49,097 nucleotides of DNA, from positions 1-49,097 of the forward strand of contig JALEZW010000062.1 of assembly GCA_022772675.1 (NCBI GenBank), read 5' to 3'. This document shows positions 17,066 to 25,885 of this stretch, one piece after another (position 1 is the stretch's first letter; every line of letters begins with the position of its first letter). Source of the stretch: Agathobacter sp. GTDB taxonomy: Bacteria; Bacillota; Clostridia; Lachnospirales; Lachnospiraceae. Under the pieces are notes generated by a model, which had not been told where the DNA came from, ran no database searches, and worked only from the letters and a program-made list of their open reading frames with translations. Position numbers and translations under genes: made by a program.

Positions 17066-18436
17066 GTGAAAAACGAAACAGCTGGTAATAATGACAACAA
17101 TTTATTTTTTAACTACACTGTAGAAGCCTTTATTTTATGGCATTATTGCAATTCCATATTTCAGCGCAAATTTTCTGTATGCGTTACCCTTCCGTGCTTT
17201 GGGGTAATGTATCTTGTTCTATGGGGATTTTCCTGTTTGGGGAACGTATATCTCAATTTAGCAGCATTTACTATAAGTACCTTTTTACTCGTGTTTTTCT
17301 TCTTTAAGGTTGTCTGGTTCTTTGCATTATTTCACACACTAATTATCTATTTATCTATGAGTCTGGGTGAACTGATCGCAGCAACCATAACATCACAGTT
17401 TTTCTCAGACTATTGGAAAAACTGGACAAACACGGAAAGTTTTCTGGTCAGTTCTGTTTTATGTAAAGTTCTCTATTTTCTGATCACACTGGCCCTCATC
17501 CGCCTGCAAAAGGAAAAGCCCTCTTCTCCGGCTTTGCCACCGGATCGCGGCTCGAACTTTCTTGCAGCCATCACCATTTGTTCCATAGGTGTTTCCGTTC
17601 TGCTATATACAATTGGTTTACATGTTGACGAGACACGTTATCTCGACTATATGCTCTTGTTTTCGACTACCCTGCTTCTTGTGATTCTGTTTTTGGTTTA
17701 CTCTCTTCACAACTACAACCAGAAACGGAATGCGATGCTTTTAGATTTGCAGCTCCAGCATCAGAAGGATCAGTATTTGGCAAAGTACAACCAGACCCTG
17801 ATTACACAGGATGAGGCACGACGGACATTGATTCACGATATCCGAAACCACTTGCTTTCCATCGATATATTAAACCAGCAGAAACGCTATGAGGAGCTGC
17901 ATCAATACATACAAAGCCTGATTGAATCCGAGCAGCTGGCTGCCTCTGTGCGAATCTGTGACAACGATCTGTTAAACGCGACACTGCTGCGCTATCAGAC
18001 TCTTTGTAAGGAAAAAGAACTTCGACTCACCACAGAAATTCATAGCGGCTGCACAGATTTTCTGTCAGACACCGATTTAACTACACTTTTTTGCAACCTT
18101 CTGGACAATGCGGTAACCGCTGCGCAGAAAGTGAGAGATGGATGGATTTCTCTAAAGCTTGAACATTGCCAGCCACTTGGATGCACCATTCTGACAATGA
18201 ACAATTCCTGTCAGGAAGAACCGCCAAGAGACGGGAACGAAGAACTGATTACGGTGAAAAAAGACCCACTTCATCACGGTCTTGGGATGAAGAGCATACG
18301 CAGGATAGCAGAATCCTACCACGGCGATTTGCAGACAAGCTATATTGCTTCGGAACACCTTTTCCGGACAATCGTAACGCTGTATCCCCAAGCCCCCGAA
18401 ACCGATAGAAAGGCGGATTCTTCATGCGAGTATTGA
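17066..18436 (+). CDS. AgrC/NatK-like sensor histidine kinase
   Basis: 456 residues. Six or so hydrophobic segments (about 13-215) form a membrane sensor. A short coiled region follows, then LIHDIRNHLLS with the likely phosphorylated H257, an N-box (NLLDNAVTAA) and a G-box (HHGLGMKSIRRI). This is the HPK10-type kinase family that usually pairs with LytTR regulators and often senses peptides. The GTG at 17066 is the only start in front of the first membrane segment and has no clear ribosome-binding site. The 3' end overlaps the regulator gene by 13 bases. No AgrB- or AgrD-like gene is adjacent. Confidence 0.88.
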   Translation: MKNETAGNNDNNLFFNYTVEAFILWHYCNSIFQRKFSVCVTLPCFGVMYLVLWGFSCLGNVYLNLAAFTISTFLLVFFFFKVVWFFALFHTLIIYLSMSLGELIAATITSQFFSDYWKNWTNTESFLVSSVLCKVLYFLITLALIRLQKEKPSSPALPPDRGSNFLAAITICSIGVSVLLYTIGLHVDETRYLDYMLLFSTTLLLVILFLVYSLHNYNQKRNAMLLDLQLQHQKDQYLAKYNQTLITQDEARRTLIHDIRNHLLSIDILNQQKRYEELHQYIQSLIESEQLAASVRICDNDLLNATLLRYQTLCKEKELRLTTEIHSGCTDFLSDTDLTTLFCNLLDNAVTAAQKVRDGWISLKLEHCQPLGCTILTMNNSCQEEPPRDGNEELITVKKDPLHHGLGMKSIRRIAESYHGDLQTSYIASEHLFRTIVTLYPQAPETDRKADSSCEY

Positions 18437-19125
18437 TTTGTGACGATAACTCCATTTTTCTGGATGAAATTCAATCTCTTTTAACAGAATATTTTGCATC
18501 CCGCAGCCTGTCGCTTCCGGAGATTGTCCGATATACCGATCCGAATATGCTTCTTGCGGATACGGAAGCGATAGACCTGCTGTTTTTAGACATGGAAATG
18601 CCCGGACATGACGGAATCTTTGTGGGAAACAAGCTGCAGCAAACGCACCCTTATACAATCATGATTGCCGTAACTTCTCACCCGGATTATCTTGATAACG
18701 CAATGCATTTTGGCTGTTTCGCTTATCTGACGAAACCGATTGACCGAAACCGTTTTTACAGAAATGTGGGTGACGCTCTGAAAAAATATCAGGAGCAGTC
18801 CGCCCTTATTCACGTGCAGACCAAAACGGAAATTGCTGCCGTTCAGGCCAGAGATATCATCCTGATCGAAGGAGAAAAACGCACCTCGATCGTACATACC
18901 GTCTATGGGGACTACCATAGTCTGCAGACATTTTCCTTTTGGAGCCGGATGCTTACACAACCATACTTTTACGTGACGCACAGAAGTGTTCTCATCAACA
19001 TGGCACACGTTAAAATAGTAGAAGCAGACCGCATTCTGCTGGATAACGGACAATATGCATTTTTAAGCCGCAGACGAAACATGGATTTTCGCAGGCGTTT
19101 CATCGAATTCTACACCCAATTGTAG
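18424..19125 (+). CDS. LytTR-family response regulator (AgrA-like)
   Basis: 233 residues. The receiver domain has acidic residues DD7-8, phosphoacceptor D56 in FLDMEMPGHDG and the conserved lysine in YLTKPID. The C-terminal LytTR DNA-binding domain (about 130-230) shows the typical FYVTHRSVLINMAHV segment and DNGQYAFLSRRR. It should be phosphorylated by the kinase encoded just upstream. Targets are unknown; LytTR regulators often control peptide, bacteriocin or transporter genes, none of which is close by. Confidence 0.92.
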   Translation: MRVLICDDNSIFLDEIQSLLTEYFASRSLSLPEIVRYTDPNMLLADTEAIDLLFLDMEMPGHDGIFVGNKLQQTHPYTIMIAVTSHPDYLDNAMHFGCFAYLTKPIDRNRFYRNVGDALKKYQEQSALIHVQTKTEIAAVQARDIILIEGEKRTSIVHTVYGDYHSLQTFSFWSRMLTQPYFYVTHRSVLINMAHVKIVEADRILLDNGQYAFLSRRRNMDFRRRFIEFYTQL

Positions 19126-19137
19126 GATTCTGTTTCT

Positions 19138-19272
19138 GCGTTGTTTGTCCAGTTTATCTGAACTGTGTTCCCTAAGCTACAGCGGAAATACATTCCAGCA
19201 ATACGTTGTTTGCCCAGTTTATTAGACCCGTGTTTTCTCATTGGTCATTTTCTCAGTTTATCTGACCTGTGT
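19138..19272. repeat. Three imperfect direct repeats
   Basis: Three related stretches of about 30 bases (19138-19168, 19205-19234, 19242-19272) share the core CAGTTTAT, a GA pair and a following CTGTGTT-like end. Spacings are 65 and 39 bases. They follow the LytTR regulator stop codon. They might be degenerate regulator-binding sites or decayed repeats. The 353 bases from 19126 to 19478 hold no convincing gene. Confidence 0.45.
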
Positions 19273-19307
19273 TTCCTCTTACGTCGTTTTATACACCGGA
19301 TGCGCTC

Positions 19308-19412
19308 GGGAACATATGGAGCAAAAATCATCTCCATATGTCCCATTCCTCTGTTCTCTGCCTCCATTCGCTCCTCTTCCAGGATATAGGAAAAAATTTC
19401 TTCCGTATGGCC
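19308..19412. repeat. Left-flank GGGACAT/ATGTCCC palindromes (L1, L2)
   Basis: L1 (19308-19344) reads GGGAACATATGGAG, ten bases, CTCCATATGTCCC, a near-perfect 13-bp inverted repeat. It matches unit R1 on the far side of the nuclease gene in the same orientation with few differences, and similarity continues a little on both sides. L2 (19382-19412) is a degenerate relative (GGATATAGGAA with TTCCGTATGGCC). See the right-hand array at 20382-20819. Confidence 0.75.
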
Positions 19413-19478
19413 TGCCTTCATTTCTGCACCAAAATTAAAGAAGTATATTGACATGGGAAAAGTCCGATCAAGTTCTAT

Positions 19479-20279
19479 TTAGGAATCTTCCCCAAAATAA
19501 TAAGCAATCAATTTTTGTATTTTTCCCGTGTCAATAGGCTGTTCTTTTGTTTCATATGTGGTAATTAATTTTTCATCTGGATAAATCCGATTCTGGGTGT
19601 ATAACATAATCTTATCTGCCGCTGATTTTGCATACTGCGGCACATCCATCATGCCGAAATGTTCCCAATAAAATACCTCACCGGTCCGCGGATGACGAAT
19701 CGTGAAATCCGGATAAATAACCACATTGCCAAGTGTCAGCTCGCACTCATAACGGTATGGTATTTTGTTTGTATACAAAGCCATTGATATCAGGACCTCT
19801 GATTTTGATCTGACATATTCGTCCTTGCAGGCCTTATATTTCAGTTGATCCGGGTAATTGTTATTTTTGTTATAGGGGGAATTGACCCAGGAAAGAAGTT
19901 CCTGAGACATCGGTTGAAAAAAGGGAGCCAGCAATTCTTGGTATGCCGAATTCTCAGTGAGAAGCCTCATCGCCTTATTTTGATTTTCAGCCGTATGACG
20001 CAAATAAAAGTTCAATGCTTCATTTTCCTTTTCGTCGTACTTTTGCAGTTCTAATAAATAACCTCGAAGGGCCAGTTTCTCAGCATATTCTTTTTGCGCT
20101 TTGGGGATGTACGTCTGTGAATGACCATCACTGTGATACCACTTTATGCGATTGCCATTGTGAACACAATTGAGTTTTCCATCAGGGAGCTGGCAAAGCT
20201 GTTCCTGAATGCATTGCAATTCTTTCTCGAGCCTTCGTTTCTCGGAAAGCACTTGTTGATAAATTGATATATCTATCAC
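19479..20279 (-). CDS. Stand-alone PD-(D/E)XK-type nuclease-like protein
   Basis: 266 residues. The N-terminal third is a charged helical/coiled region (SEKRRLEKELQCIQEQ). The C-terminal part has RSKSEVLISMAL (E161), then VVIYPDFTI (D191) and YWEHFGMMD (E206, H207), followed by a Tyr and a helix. E...PD...ExH is the order of catalytic residues in PD-(D/E)XK folds, as in nuclease tails of some helicases. No helicase, methylase or transposase domain is attached. The GTG start at 20279 has AGGAGG almost touching it, so the true start may differ. GGGACAT palindromes flank the gene on both sides. The function is unknown; DNA cleavage is inferred from motifs only. Confidence 0.65.
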   Translation of the reverse strand: MIDISIYQQVLSEKRRLEKELQCIQEQLCQLPDGKLNCVHNGNRIKWYHSDGHSQTYIPKAQKEYAEKLALRGYLLELQKYDEKENEALNFYLRHTAENQNKAMRLLTENSAYQELLAPFFQPMSQELLSWVNSPYNKNNNYPDQLKYKACKDEYVRSKSEVLISMALYTNKIPYRYECELTLGNVVIYPDFTIRHPRTGEVFYWEHFGMMDVPQYAKSAADKIMLYTQNRIYPDEKLITTYETKEQPIDTGKIQKLIAYYFGEDS

Positions 20280-20381
20280 TCCTCCTATTATTAGATAATG
20301 CTATTAAATCACACACTCTCTCCCCTGTAAAGGGATATTTCATATATTTCTTCTTCAAGTAGTATGCACTGGAGGCACTTG

Positions 20382-20819
20382 GGGACATATGGAGCTAAAA
20401 TCATCTCCCCATGTCCCATTTTGCTCTTTTTTTCCATGAAAAAATGGAACTGGGGACATATACGAGGGAAACTTTTTCCCTATGTCCCACTTTTCTCAAA
20501 AAACGGGACATCACAGCGGGATTTTGGTTGCATATGTCCCCGAGGGGGGATTGGGGGGCTGTTTTCAACCACAAATGGGACATCACAGAGAAATTTTGGT
20601 TGCATATGTCCCCGAGGGGGGGATTGGAGAGCTGTTTTCAACCACAAATGGGACATCACAGAGAAATTTTGATTGCATATGTCCCCGGGAGGGAATTTGG
20701 GGCTGTTTTCAACACAAACGGTACATCACAGAGGTTTTTTCCCCATATATCTCACCTTTCTGATTTCCAGCTTACCGCTCTCCAGTGAAACAGGGGTATA
20801 GGATTTTCTCCCATATACC
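20382..20819. repeat. Right-flank array of GGGACAT/ATGTCCC palindromic units (R1-R7)
   Basis: Units of about 36 bases start with GGGACAT and end with ATGTCCC: R1 20382-20417, R2 20453-20488, R3 20505-20540, R4 20577-20612, R5 20650-20685, a degenerate R6 20720-20755 and a weaker R7 20792-20819 (GGGTATA...TATACCC). From R3 to R6 the units plus their linkers form a tandem repeat of about 72 bases; the linkers are near-identical (a G-rich run, then GGGGCTGTTTTCAAC-like, then ACAAA). R2 can fold with an inner GGGAAA/TTTCCC stem as well. No T-run follows the stems. This fills most of 20280-20985, which otherwise holds only a doubtful ORF. Confidence 0.85.
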
Positions 20820-20965
20820 CTTTCACTCACTTTACGCCCCCCTCCACCTCCTCTGGCATGACACTCTCGCTCCCACAGCCAATTCGTTACAATATCACCG
20901 ACCGTCTGCCGTGTTCTGTCCCCTGTTCCACAGACTTCCCCTGGAACTAACAGAAACAGAAGCAC
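20726..20965 (-). CDS. Doubtful small ORF with hydrophobic start
   Basis: This frame begins inside or just after the ABC-F gene and reads KLIFFFIVLLFLLVPGEVC, like a signal peptide or membrane anchor, then a basic, Gly-rich region. Its last 15 codons lie in the degenerate repeat unit R6. The start is unclear (GTG at 20965, or an upstream non-ATG codon) and there is no good ribosome-binding site. It may be a small exported protein translated after the ABC-F gene, or chance. Confidence 0.2.
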   Translation of the reverse strand: MLLFLLVPGEVCGTGDRTRQTVGDIVTNWLWERECHARGGGGGRKVSERVYGRKSYTPVSLESGKLEIRKVRYMGKKPL

Positions 20966-20985
20966 TATGAAGAAAAATATCAGTT

Positions 20986-23139
20986 TTACGCCAGTTCCCC
21001 TGACGTAAGCTCCTCCAGCTGCTGGGACAGTTCCTCCCAGTTTTCCATATCTGCCATGATTTCCTCCTCCATGGCATCAATCTCTGCCTGAATCTCTGTC
21101 AGTTTTGTGTAGCTGGACTGGTACTCCGGGCGAAGCAGCTCTGCTTTCAGTTCCTCCAGCTTCTCTTCCTTCACCGCAAGCTCATCCTCAGCTTTTTTAA
21201 TCTTTTTCTCTATCTTTGAGCGTTCCTTACCCGGGTTATAGTAACCCCTTTTCCCTCCGGTCCCAGAGAAAGAGTTCCCTGATGCTACCCCCGTGCCTGC
21301 AGAAGCTGCAGATGTTCCGCCGGCAGTGGATGCTGCCCCTGCATCAGTGCCTGTCCCCTTAGAATTGACACCCCTGGAATTAGCATTTGAAAAATCATTG
21401 CCGGATACTCCTGCGGTTGATCCTGCAAGAAAAGCAGTCCCGGCGGAAGTCACACCTGCTGCACCATTCTGGCTGATGACTCCACCAAGGGCTGCCGGAT
21501 TTTTTCTGTAATCGTCCCCCCTCTCTGCTGCCTCCCGGTCCAGCTTCTCCTGATATTCTTCATAACCAAACTGATACAGATGTGTTGTCCCATCCTCAAA
21601 TACGAGAAGACGATTCGCTACCTTCCGCACAAAATAACGGTCATGGGAAACGAAAATCAAAGTACCGGTATAGTCTTTCAGCATGCTTTCCAAAGTTTCT
21701 TTGCCAACTATGTCCATATGGTTGGTAGGCTCATCAAGAATCAGCACATTCGGGCGGCGCTTCAAAATCTTACAGAGTGCCAGACGTACTTTCTCGCCCC
21801 CGGAAAGCATATTAATATTTTTAAACACATCCTCACCGGTAAACAGAAATGCCCCCAGTGCACTCCGTGCCTCCGTCTCAGTCAGATTCGGAAATTCATC
21901 CCAGTAATCATCCAGCACCGTTTTATTACTGGAATACATCGCCATCTGCTGGTCAAAGTAGCCAATCTGAACGTTAGTGCCAAAGTGGTACTCTCCGCCA
22001 AGAGGTGCAATCTGATTCACAAGGGTCTTGAGAAGAGTTGACTTTCCCAGACCATTCCCACCTAAAATGCCCAGCTTTTCCCCTTTTTTCAGGTCAAAGT
22101 TCACAGTGGAAAGGGGGTGGTCATAGCCGATTGACAAATTCAAAACCGAAAGGACATCATTTCCGGTCTCTTTCTCAGGCTGGAAATTCGCATGGAAAGT
22201 GCGGTTATCGAAACGATCCGGTGCCTCAATTTTTACCATATGCTCAATGGCTTTTTCCTTGGAATGCGCCATGGAAACCTTGGTAGGCTTGTTCTTAAAA
22301 CGGTCCACCATGCGCTGCAGACGGGCAATTTCCTTCTGCTGCGCATTGTAATCCTTCATAAGCTTGTTATAATTTTCTTTTTTGCGCTCCATGAAATTCG
22401 TGTAGTTGCCCGGATAGCGGGTAGCAGTGCCGTACTCAATCTCATAGACCACATCCACTACATTATCCAGAAACATCCGGTCATGGGATACGACAACTAC
22501 AGCCTTTGGATAATTTTTCAGATACCCTTCCAGCCACTCGATGGTGGTAATATCCAGGTGGTTCGTAGGCTCGTCAAGAAGCAGAATATCCGGCTTGCTC
22601 AGGAGCAGTTTGATAAACGCAATCTTTGTCTGCTGTCCCCCGGAAAACTCCGAAAGCGGTTTCTTTCTCTCTTCCTCGGAAAACCCGAATTTGCGGATGA
22701 TCACATCATACTCTTTTTCAAAATAGTAGCCGCCATCATTCCGGAAAGCCTCCTCCATTGCGGTATACTTTGCAACTGCCTCCTCAGAGTAATCATGTTC
22801 CAGCTTTGCCGCCACTTCCTCAAGCTCCTTTTTCCGCTTTTCCATAGGTGCAAAAACCTTACGGATTTCCTGCTCAAGGGTCACAGAGGGATCTTCAAAG
22901 GCAATCTGCTTTAAGTAACCAATCTGTGGATTTCCTGCTTTTGCAATGAAAATATCTTCATCGCTGTCGCGCTTGTCTAAATCCAGCTCTCCGTTGATCA
23001 GTTTTAAAAGCGTTGTTTTGCCACAGCCATTTCTTCCCACTACTGCGATTTTTTCTGTATTTCTGATTTCAAAATTGATGTCATGCAGAATCACATCGTC
23101 CGCGAAGGAAACTGCCCCGTGACAAATCTGATATAACAT
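20986..23139 (-). CDS. ABC-F family ATPase with low-complexity insert
   Basis: 717 residues, longer than the usual 520-640. Two ABC domains are present: Walker A GRNGCGKTT and GGNGLGKST, signatures LSEFSGGQQTK and MLSGGEKVRL, Walker B ILLLDEPTNHLD and LILDEPTNHMD. A charged linker of ABC-F type lies between them, and no membrane segment is present, so it acts on the ribosome or in the cytosol. After domain 2 comes a Gly/Ser/Ala/Thr-rich stretch of about 78 residues (551-628), then a coiled-coil C-terminal domain (about 638-713). The insert is odd for the family. It follows the DUF815 gene by 12 bases. Confidence 0.9.
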   Translation of the reverse strand: MLYQICHGAVSFADDVILHDINFEIRNTEKIAVVGRNGCGKTTLLKLINGELDLDKRDSDEDIFIAKAGNPQIGYLKQIAFEDPSVTLEQEIRKVFAPMEKRKKELEEVAAKLEHDYSEEAVAKYTAMEEAFRNDGGYYFEKEYDVIIRKFGFSEEERKKPLSEFSGGQQTKIAFIKLLLSKPDILLLDEPTNHLDITTIEWLEGYLKNYPKAVVVVSHDRMFLDNVVDVVYEIEYGTATRYPGNYTNFMERKKENYNKLMKDYNAQQKEIARLQRMVDRFKNKPTKVSMAHSKEKAIEHMVKIEAPDRFDNRTFHANFQPEKETGNDVLSVLNLSIGYDHPLSTVNFDLKKGEKLGILGGNGLGKSTLLKTLVNQIAPLGGEYHFGTNVQIGYFDQQMAMYSSNKTVLDDYWDEFPNLTETEARSALGAFLFTGEDVFKNINMLSGGEKVRLALCKILKRRPNVLILDEPTNHMDIVGKETLESMLKDYTGTLIFVSHDRYFVRKVANRLLVFEDGTTHLYQFGYEEYQEKLDREAAERGDDYRKNPAALGGVISQNGAAGVTSAGTAFLAGSTAGVSGNDFSNANSRGVNSKGTGTDAGAASTAGGTSAASAGTGVASGNSFSGTGGKRGYYNPGKERSKIEKKIKKAEDELAVKEEKLEELKAELLRPEYQSSYTKLTEIQAEIDAMEEEIMADMENWEELSQQLEELTSGELA

Positions 23140-23151
23140 ACTTTCTCCTTT

Positions 23152-24468
23152 TTATTCGAATGCTTCCGGCTGGGATGCCAGATAATTTACAAACTGTTCT
23201 GCCGTACGTCCGGAAATTCCGCCATGGGAAAGTTCCCACTTATTTGCTTCCAGTTTCAGCTTCTCCTCATCCATGGTAACTCCCGCCCGTCTTGCCAGAT
23301 GCAGGACAATATCAAAATACTCTTTCTGGGTTGGCTTGGAGTAATTGATGGTAACACCGAAACGGTTGACAAGAGAAAGCTTCTCCTCCACCGTGTCGGA
23401 ATGGTGTCTGTCATTGGAATTATCCTGGTCATTGCGGTCATTCCAGTTCTCCTTAATGAGATGACGCCTGTTGGAGGTTGCATAAATTAAAATGTTCTCC
23501 GGTTTTGTCTCCACACCACCTTCAATGACAGCCTTTAAAAACTTATACTCAATCTCAAATTCCTCAAAAGAAAGGTCATCCATATAGATGATAAAACGGT
23601 AATTCCGGTTCTTGATTTCCGCAATAATTTCGGAGAGATACTTAAACTGATGCTTGTAAATCTCGATCATGCGCAGGCCATCTTTGTAATACTGATTCAC
23701 AATCGCCTTAATGCTGGTGGATTTTCCGGTTCCGCTGTCACCGAAAAGAAGAACATTGTTTGCCTTTTTTCCCTGAACAAAGGCCTCTGTATTATCCACA
23801 AGTTTTTTCTTCTGAATCTCATAGCCCACCAGGTCGTCCAGCATTACCGTATCCATGTTATTGATGGCCCGGAACTTGAAATCTCCATTTGGTGTATCGT
23901 CAATACGAAAAGCCTTGTTAAGACCGAACATACCGACACCGTAATCCTTATAAAAACCGGTTACTGCATCAAAAAATTCCTTCTCATCCTTTGCGGCTTC
24001 CAGCTCTTTACTTAAAGCACGGACTTTCTCGCTGACATTCTTATTATACATCAGATCCTTTTTGTGGATTGCCTTATAATTGGAAATCTGGGTAAAACAG
24101 TTAATGCCAAGATCTCTCTCAATGGGACCGAAATCATAGTCAAACAGCTCCTTAAAGATACGAAAATCATTCTGCACCAGCGCATTGACACTTCCCTCAC
24201 TGGCTCCCACCTTCTCACAGGTCATGCTGAAGGGATTCTCGCTCATCATAAGGAAAAATGTCAGGTAATTATGCCAGAGATTATCATCAAAACCATAATC
24301 GGTTGCCACCTTAAGAATCCTCTTAATCTGCGTATTAATATCCCGCACCAGACCTGTTTTATTATATTCACCGGTCTCATATTTTCCAAAAAGTTCCGCC
24401 ATCTGATAAAGAATGGAATCCTTTTCCAGATCTCCGTACATTAATAACTGTGATACTTCCTGATACAT
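23152..24468 (-). CDS. DUF815-family AAA+ ATPase
   Basis: 438 residues from the ATG at 24468, chosen for its AGAGG-type site; a longer frame to 24519 lacks one. The ATP-binding loop is [12 protein letters not shown], with [12 protein letters not shown] as Walker B and a sensor-like [12 protein letters not shown]. The N-terminal 190 residues are helical. DUF815 proteins are cytosolic AAA+ ATPases of unknown role. It is the first gene of a pair with the ABC-F gene. Confidence 0.88.
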   Translation of the reverse strand: MYQEVSQLLMYGDLEKDSILYQMAELFGKYETGEYNKTGLVRDINTQIKRILKVATDYGFDDNLWHNYLTFFLMMSENPFSMTCEKVGASEGSVNALVQNDFRIFKELFDYDFGPIERDLGINCFTQISNYKAIHKKDLMYNKNVSEKVRALSKELEAAKDEKEFFDAVTGFYKDYGVGMFGLNKAFRIDDTPNGDFKFRAINNMDTVMLDDLVGYEIQKKKLVDNTEAFVQGKKANNVLLFGDSGTGKSTSIKAIVNQYYKDGLRMIEIYKHQFKYLSEIIAEIKNRNYRFIIYMDDLSFEEFEIEYKFLKAVIEGGVETKPENILIYATSNRRHLIKENWNDRNDQDNSNDRHHSDTVEEKLSLVNRFGVTINYSKPTQKEYFDIVLHLARRAGVTMDEEKLKLEANKWELSHGGISGRTAEQFVNYLASQPEAFE

Positions 24469-24517
24469 ATTTTCTGCCTCTTTTCTTTTGATACATTGCC
24501 TCACACGATTATGCCAC

Positions 24518-24545
24518 AAAAAAGGAGATTTGTAAACAAATCTCC
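24518..24545 (-). terminator. Rho-independent terminator of the pho block
   Basis: On the minus strand GGAGATTTG and CAAATCTCC form a perfect nine-base stem with a four-base loop followed by six T residues. It starts at the phoR stop codon. Confidence 0.93.
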
Positions 24546-25879
24546 TAAAACAGCACTCTTATATCCGTTCCTTTTCCCAGCTCACTCTGCAGCCTGATCT
24601 CCGCATCATGAAGTTCCACAATATGCTTCACAATTGCAAGCCCAAGCCCGGTTCCTCCGGTCTGCTTCGAGCGGCTCTTATCCACCCGGTAAAACCGTTC
24701 AAACACACGCTCTGTCTGGTCTTTTGGAATACCGATTCCATTATCTTTAACCTCGAATACCGGCCTGTCATTCTCGTAGAACACGCACACGGTAACGCTG
24801 CCGCCCTCATTATTATAACGGATGGCATTCTGGCAGAGGTTCTCCACCATCTCTGTTATCATTCCCCGGTCTGCCCGCAGCATGCACTTTTCTCCTTCAT
24901 AATGGAGTGTGACACTGTGTTTTTGCGCATTCACTTTTAAATTGTCTAAACAGCCTTTAACCAGTTCATTCAAATCAAAATTCTCCGGAGACATCACCGA
25001 ATCTGCCCCACTGTCCAGCTCCGACAAACGGATAATATCGTTAATTAGTGAAAGCAGTCTTGTTGCATTCTGCTGTATTTCCTTTGCAAAACGGCTCTCC
25101 TGTTCCGGATCTACCATGTGATTTTCAATTAACTCTGCATAGCCGGATATAGCGGTCAGCGGGGTCTTTAACTCATGGGAAACATTCGCGGTAAAATCCT
25201 GGCGCACCTTTGCCGCCATAAGAATATTCTCATGCTGCTCCCTGATGGTATTTACAAAAGGAACCAGTTCCTTATATACCATTATATTCGTGGTATCCTC
25301 AATATTATCTGCCAGCTGTTCAATGGGCTGCAGCAGCTGGTTTGTCAGCATATGGGCAATCAGAACACAGACACAGACAATAATATCAAGAATTAAAACG
25401 ATGATTGGCAGTGCAGAAAAAAGCACACTGAGTCCGCTTTTTGCCTGAGTTGACACACGAAGCACCGTCCCGTTTTTTAAACGAAGTGCGTAATAATAGG
25501 TGTTCATGTTCATGGTTTCCGAATGCCGGACACTCTGCCCCTCTCCATTTTCCAGTGCCTCTTTAAACTCCGGGCGGTCCCCATGGTTGGACATTTTCTC
25601 CGAATCCAGATCCTCATCATACAAAACCGTACCATCTGCATCAATCCAGGTGACACGAAGCTCTTTTCTGTCGATATGAAAACCACCGGCTAATCCTGCC
25701 TGTCTGTTCTGTGGATCATCAAATACCCCGGTATCCGCCAGCATCTGTGCATTTACACGCAGATCCTTTCTTACCTGACCTTCAAAAATCGTATAGTATA
25801 CCATAGTCACTGATACTGCCGTACTGAGAACAGCGATCACGGCAATCAGTATCAGTCTTACGTTAATTTTCTTCTTCAT
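24545..25879 (-). CDS. phoR: PhoR-like sensor histidine kinase
   Basis: 444 residues. It has one N-terminal membrane helix, an extracytoplasmic region of about 120 residues, a second helix (about 146-174), a HAMP-like linker, and the kinase core: [15 protein letters not shown] with the phosphorylated His, [20 protein letters not shown] and GTGLGLAIV. It lies six bases after phoP and ends the phosphate block. Its role in phosphate signalling is inferred from position. Confidence 0.93.
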   Translation of the reverse strand: MKKKINVRLILIAVIAVLSTAVSVTMVYYTIFEGQVRKDLRVNAQMLADTGVFDDPQNRQAGLAGGFHIDRKELRVTWIDADGTVLYDEDLDSEKMSNHGDRPEFKEALENGEGQSVRHSETMNMNTYYYALRLKNGTVLRVSTQAKSGLSVLFSALPIIVLILDIIVCVCVLIAHMLTNQLLQPIEQLADNIEDTTNIMVYKELVPFVNTIREQHENILMAAKVRQDFTANVSHELKTPLTAISGYAELIENHMVDPEQESRFAKEIQQNATRLLSLINDIIRLSELDSGADSVMSPENFDLNELVKGCLDNLKVNAQKHSVTLHYEGEKCMLRADRGMITEMVENLCQNAIRYNNEGGSVTVCVFYENDRPVFEVKDNGIGIPKDQTERVFERFYRVDKSRSKQTGGTGLGLAIVKHIVELHDAEIRLQSELGKGTDIRVLF

Positions 25880-25885
25880 CTTTTT

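Noticed and set aside
20505..20755. CRISPR-like layout of 36-base repeats with 34-37-base spacers
   Set aside because: The spacers are nearly identical to each other, so the array is a 72-bp tandem repeat. There are no cas genes, and units elsewhere differ in their interior.
20364..20788. Overlapping plus-strand ORFs of 60-125 codons with repeated peptide motifs
   Set aside because: They arise because the tandem DNA repeat stays open in several frames. None has a ribosome-binding site, and they share no start.
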